From assembly GCA_022822575.1 (NCBI GenBank), contig JAJEBJ010000410.1, forward strand, positions 1 to 7,653: a stretch of 7,653 nucleotides of DNA. Reading direction: 5' to 3'. Both the position numbers and the translations under genes were made by a program. Shown one piece after another: positions 6,502 through 7,653 of the stretch (its first letter is position 1; each line of letters opens with the position of its first letter). Source of the stretch: Alphaproteobacteria bacterium (GTDB taxonomy: Bacteria > Pseudomonadota > Alphaproteobacteria > SP197). The notes under the pieces are model-generated. The model did not search any database. It was not told the origin of the DNA and was given only the letters and a program-made list of their open reading frames with translations.

Positions 6502-6828
6502 GAACGTTGTCCGGCAGACCCCTCCAACGGTGACGCCCTCCTCGCCGGCATCACTTCGCAAGCCATGATCTTACCCCCATGAGATAGCATCCTCCGCGCA
6601 CTCCCGCGAACAGGTTCTCCTCGACAGGCTCCGAACCGGCGAAACCGGGCAGGTGCGCAACACTCGTTCTCGGTCAGCGGACGAACGGTCATGGAAACTC
6701 TCGTCTCCGCCTTGTCTTGCTTGCGACCTCAAGGCGGACGCGAGGCATGGCCCCCGCCCGATTGCACCGGAAGCGACGGAAACCGACCTCGTTTCATGCA
6801 CATGGTTCACGAGTGAAACCGGAATCCC
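6502..6828 (-). other. 327-base leader/spacer upstream of the dehalogenase gene
   Basis: This stretch separates the 2-oxoglutarate oxygenase stop from the dehalogenase start and is long for an intra-operon gap, so a promoter or leader for the dehalogenase may sit here. I could not pick a convincing -35/-10 pair on the minus strand. It contains an inverted repeat beside the upstream gene's stop (6791-6819). It also holds an open frame at 6692-6498 whose TGA overlaps the dehalogenase ATG. That frame shows no third-position G/C bias (about 60% by my count), so it is probably not a conserved protein. A GGGGG precedes an internal ATG at 6566, which would encode a 22-residue leader peptide ending at the same TGA. 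Confidence 0.5.
6791..6819. repeat. inverted repeat, operator-like, next to the oxygenase stop
   Basis: GTTTCA (6791-6796) and TGAAAC (6814-6819) are perfect complementary arms 17 bases apart. Between them lie a CATG-CA-CATG element (6795-6804) and a partly self-complementary GGTTCAC/GTGAAACC (6804-6820). It starts 9 bases after the oxygenase stop on the minus strand. It could be a regulator site for the dehalogenase promoter or a weak 3'-end hairpin for the oxygenase transcript. No regulator gene is visible in the window. Confidence 0.3.
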
Positions 6829-7653
6829 CTACGTCTCGAACAGCGCCCGCGGACTTCCCATTTCGTAGTAGCCCAGGAAGCCGGAATTCTCTCTGCCGGA
6901 GCCGTCGTAGATCTCGTAGCCCAGGAGTTCGCGGGCGCGCACGGGCAGGCGCGCGACGACTTCGAGCGGCAGGTTGAGATAGCTGTTTTCGACCGGCCGC
7001 AGCCACCCCAGGCAATAGGAGAACGAGATGGCGCGTCGTCTCGCGCCGTCGGTGTTGGCGCCGCCGGCATGCGTGCAGTCGCCCCGGATGACGGCGATCG
7101 AGCCGGTCGGCATCACGGCCTGCGCGACTTCTTCGGCGGCGGGCTCGCGCTCGTCCTCCCACAGGTGGCTGCCGGGCACGACGAGCGTGGCGCCGTTCGT
7201 TGCGGTGAAATCCGTGCCGGCGAGCATGATGTTCATCTGCAGGAGCTTTGCGCCGACCCGCGGCCAGACGGGCCAGGAGCCGTCGTCAACGTGGAAGCGC
7301 TGCGCGGTCTCCCCGCCCCTGATCTCGATCAGCTCGCCGGCGCTGAAGAGGTAGCTGGAGCAGTGCGGCAACAGGTAGTGATCCATCAGGGTCAGCAACC
7401 GCGCGTCGATCATGAGTTCGGCAAAGCTCGGCGCCTTGGCAACCAGTCCGTGCAGGCGCACCGTCCGGTCACCCAGAAACTCGTCGATCGCTTCGTTGCC
7501 GAAGACGTATCGCCTCGCCTTGTCGACGGCGGGCTGTATCTCGGCGTTGAAGCGTTCGAGCCAATCCGCCGTTACGAAATCCCTCACGATTGCGACGCCG
7601 TCTGCGTCAACGGCCTCGATGATGTCCTCGACACCGGCATCGCCCGGCAGAAA
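6829..7653 (-). CDS. phytanoyl-CoA dioxygenase (PhyH) family Fe(II)/2-oxoglutarate oxygenase (5' end missing)
   Basis: Visible are 274 codons ending at TAG 6831-6829. The GTG at 7587 is not the start. The frame stays open to the window edge, and its upstream codons encode DIIEAVDADGVAIVRDF, the usual N-terminal 'dark strand' region of this family. Iron ligands are His121 and Asp123 (RFHVDDG) and distal His195 (CTHAGG). Arg206, eleven residues after the distal His, is the expected 2-oxoglutarate-binding residue (all partial numbering). The family hydroxylates diverse small molecules by coupling 2-oxoglutarate decarboxylation to C-H oxidation; the substrate here cannot be read. It is cytosolic, with no signal or membrane segment in the visible part. 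It lies on the same strand as the dehalogenase and 327 bases upstream of it, so co-regulation is likely but a shared transcript is uncertain. Confidence 0.9.
   Translation of the reverse strand, partial: FLPGDAGVEDIIEAVDADGVAIVRDFVTADWLERFNAEIQPAVDKARRYVFGNEAIDEFLGDRTVRLHGLVAKAPSFAELMIDARLLTLMDHYLLPHCSSYLFSAGELIEIRGGETAQRFHVDDGSWPVWPRVGAKLLQMNIMLAGTDFTATNGATLVVPGSHLWEDEREPAAEEVAQAVMPTGSIAVIRGDCTHAGGANTDGARRRAISFSYCLGWLRPVENSYLNLPLEVVARLPVRARELLGYEIYDGSGRENSGFLGYYEMGSPRALFET

Noticed and set aside
6607..6772. Possible cobalamin riboswitch upstream of the B12-dependent dehalogenase
   Set aside because: On the minus strand, 6772-6751 (CCGGTGCAATC) and 6625-6607 (GAGGAGAACCTG) faintly resemble the core and the B12 box. 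The box needs insertions to fit, and the conserved CCGCxACTG-type block between them is missing. A covariance-model search (cobalamin riboswitch families) over 6502-6828 would settle it; a significant hit would reverse this.

Overview
The window is GC-rich (by eye roughly two thirds G+C, with strong G/C preference at third codon positions in the real genes). It carries a catabolic gene cluster of the kind found in aerobic Proteobacteria. The gene families point to an alpha-, beta- or gammaproteobacterium degrading halogenated aromatic compounds, but no marker in the window fixes the taxon.

Layout. The left edge (1-656, + strand) is the 3' part of an alpha/beta-hydrolase gene. A 554-base stretch without a convincing gene follows (657-1210). 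Everything else reads on the minus strand. In order of transcription these are: a phytanoyl-CoA-dioxygenase-type Fe(II)/2-oxoglutarate oxygenase running in from the right edge (7653-6829); a 327-base leader or spacer; a very large fused reductive dehalogenase (6501-3283); a spacer of about 210 bases that may hold a small ORF; and the alpha (3075-1750) and beta (1753-1211) subunits of a Rieske ring-hydroxylating dioxygenase, which overlap by ATGA. The hydrolase and the dioxygenase genes converge on the 657-1210 gap, which holds two small inverted repeats near the two gene ends.

The centrepiece is the 1,072-residue fusion. It has a degenerate N-terminal copy of the reductive-dehalogenase fold, then an apparently intact cobalamin-binding dehalogenase domain with Ser469/Tyr473/Lys535/Arg599 and two [4Fe-4S] motifs. 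A phthalate-dioxygenase-reductase-type flavin/NAD(P)/[2Fe-2S] module follows at the C-terminus. It has no Tat signal and no membrane segment, so it should be a cytosolic, NAD(P)H-driven, catabolic enzyme of the BhbA/NpRdhA class rather than a respiratory one.

How the genes may work together (inference): the fusion removes halogen from an aromatic ring and the Rieske dioxygenase hydroxylates the dehalogenated product. The 2-oxoglutarate oxygenase and the hydrolase would act on side chains or ring-derived intermediates. The Rieske oxygenase has no reductase or ferredoxin gene in the window. This raises the testable possibility that the reductase half of the fusion also feeds it.
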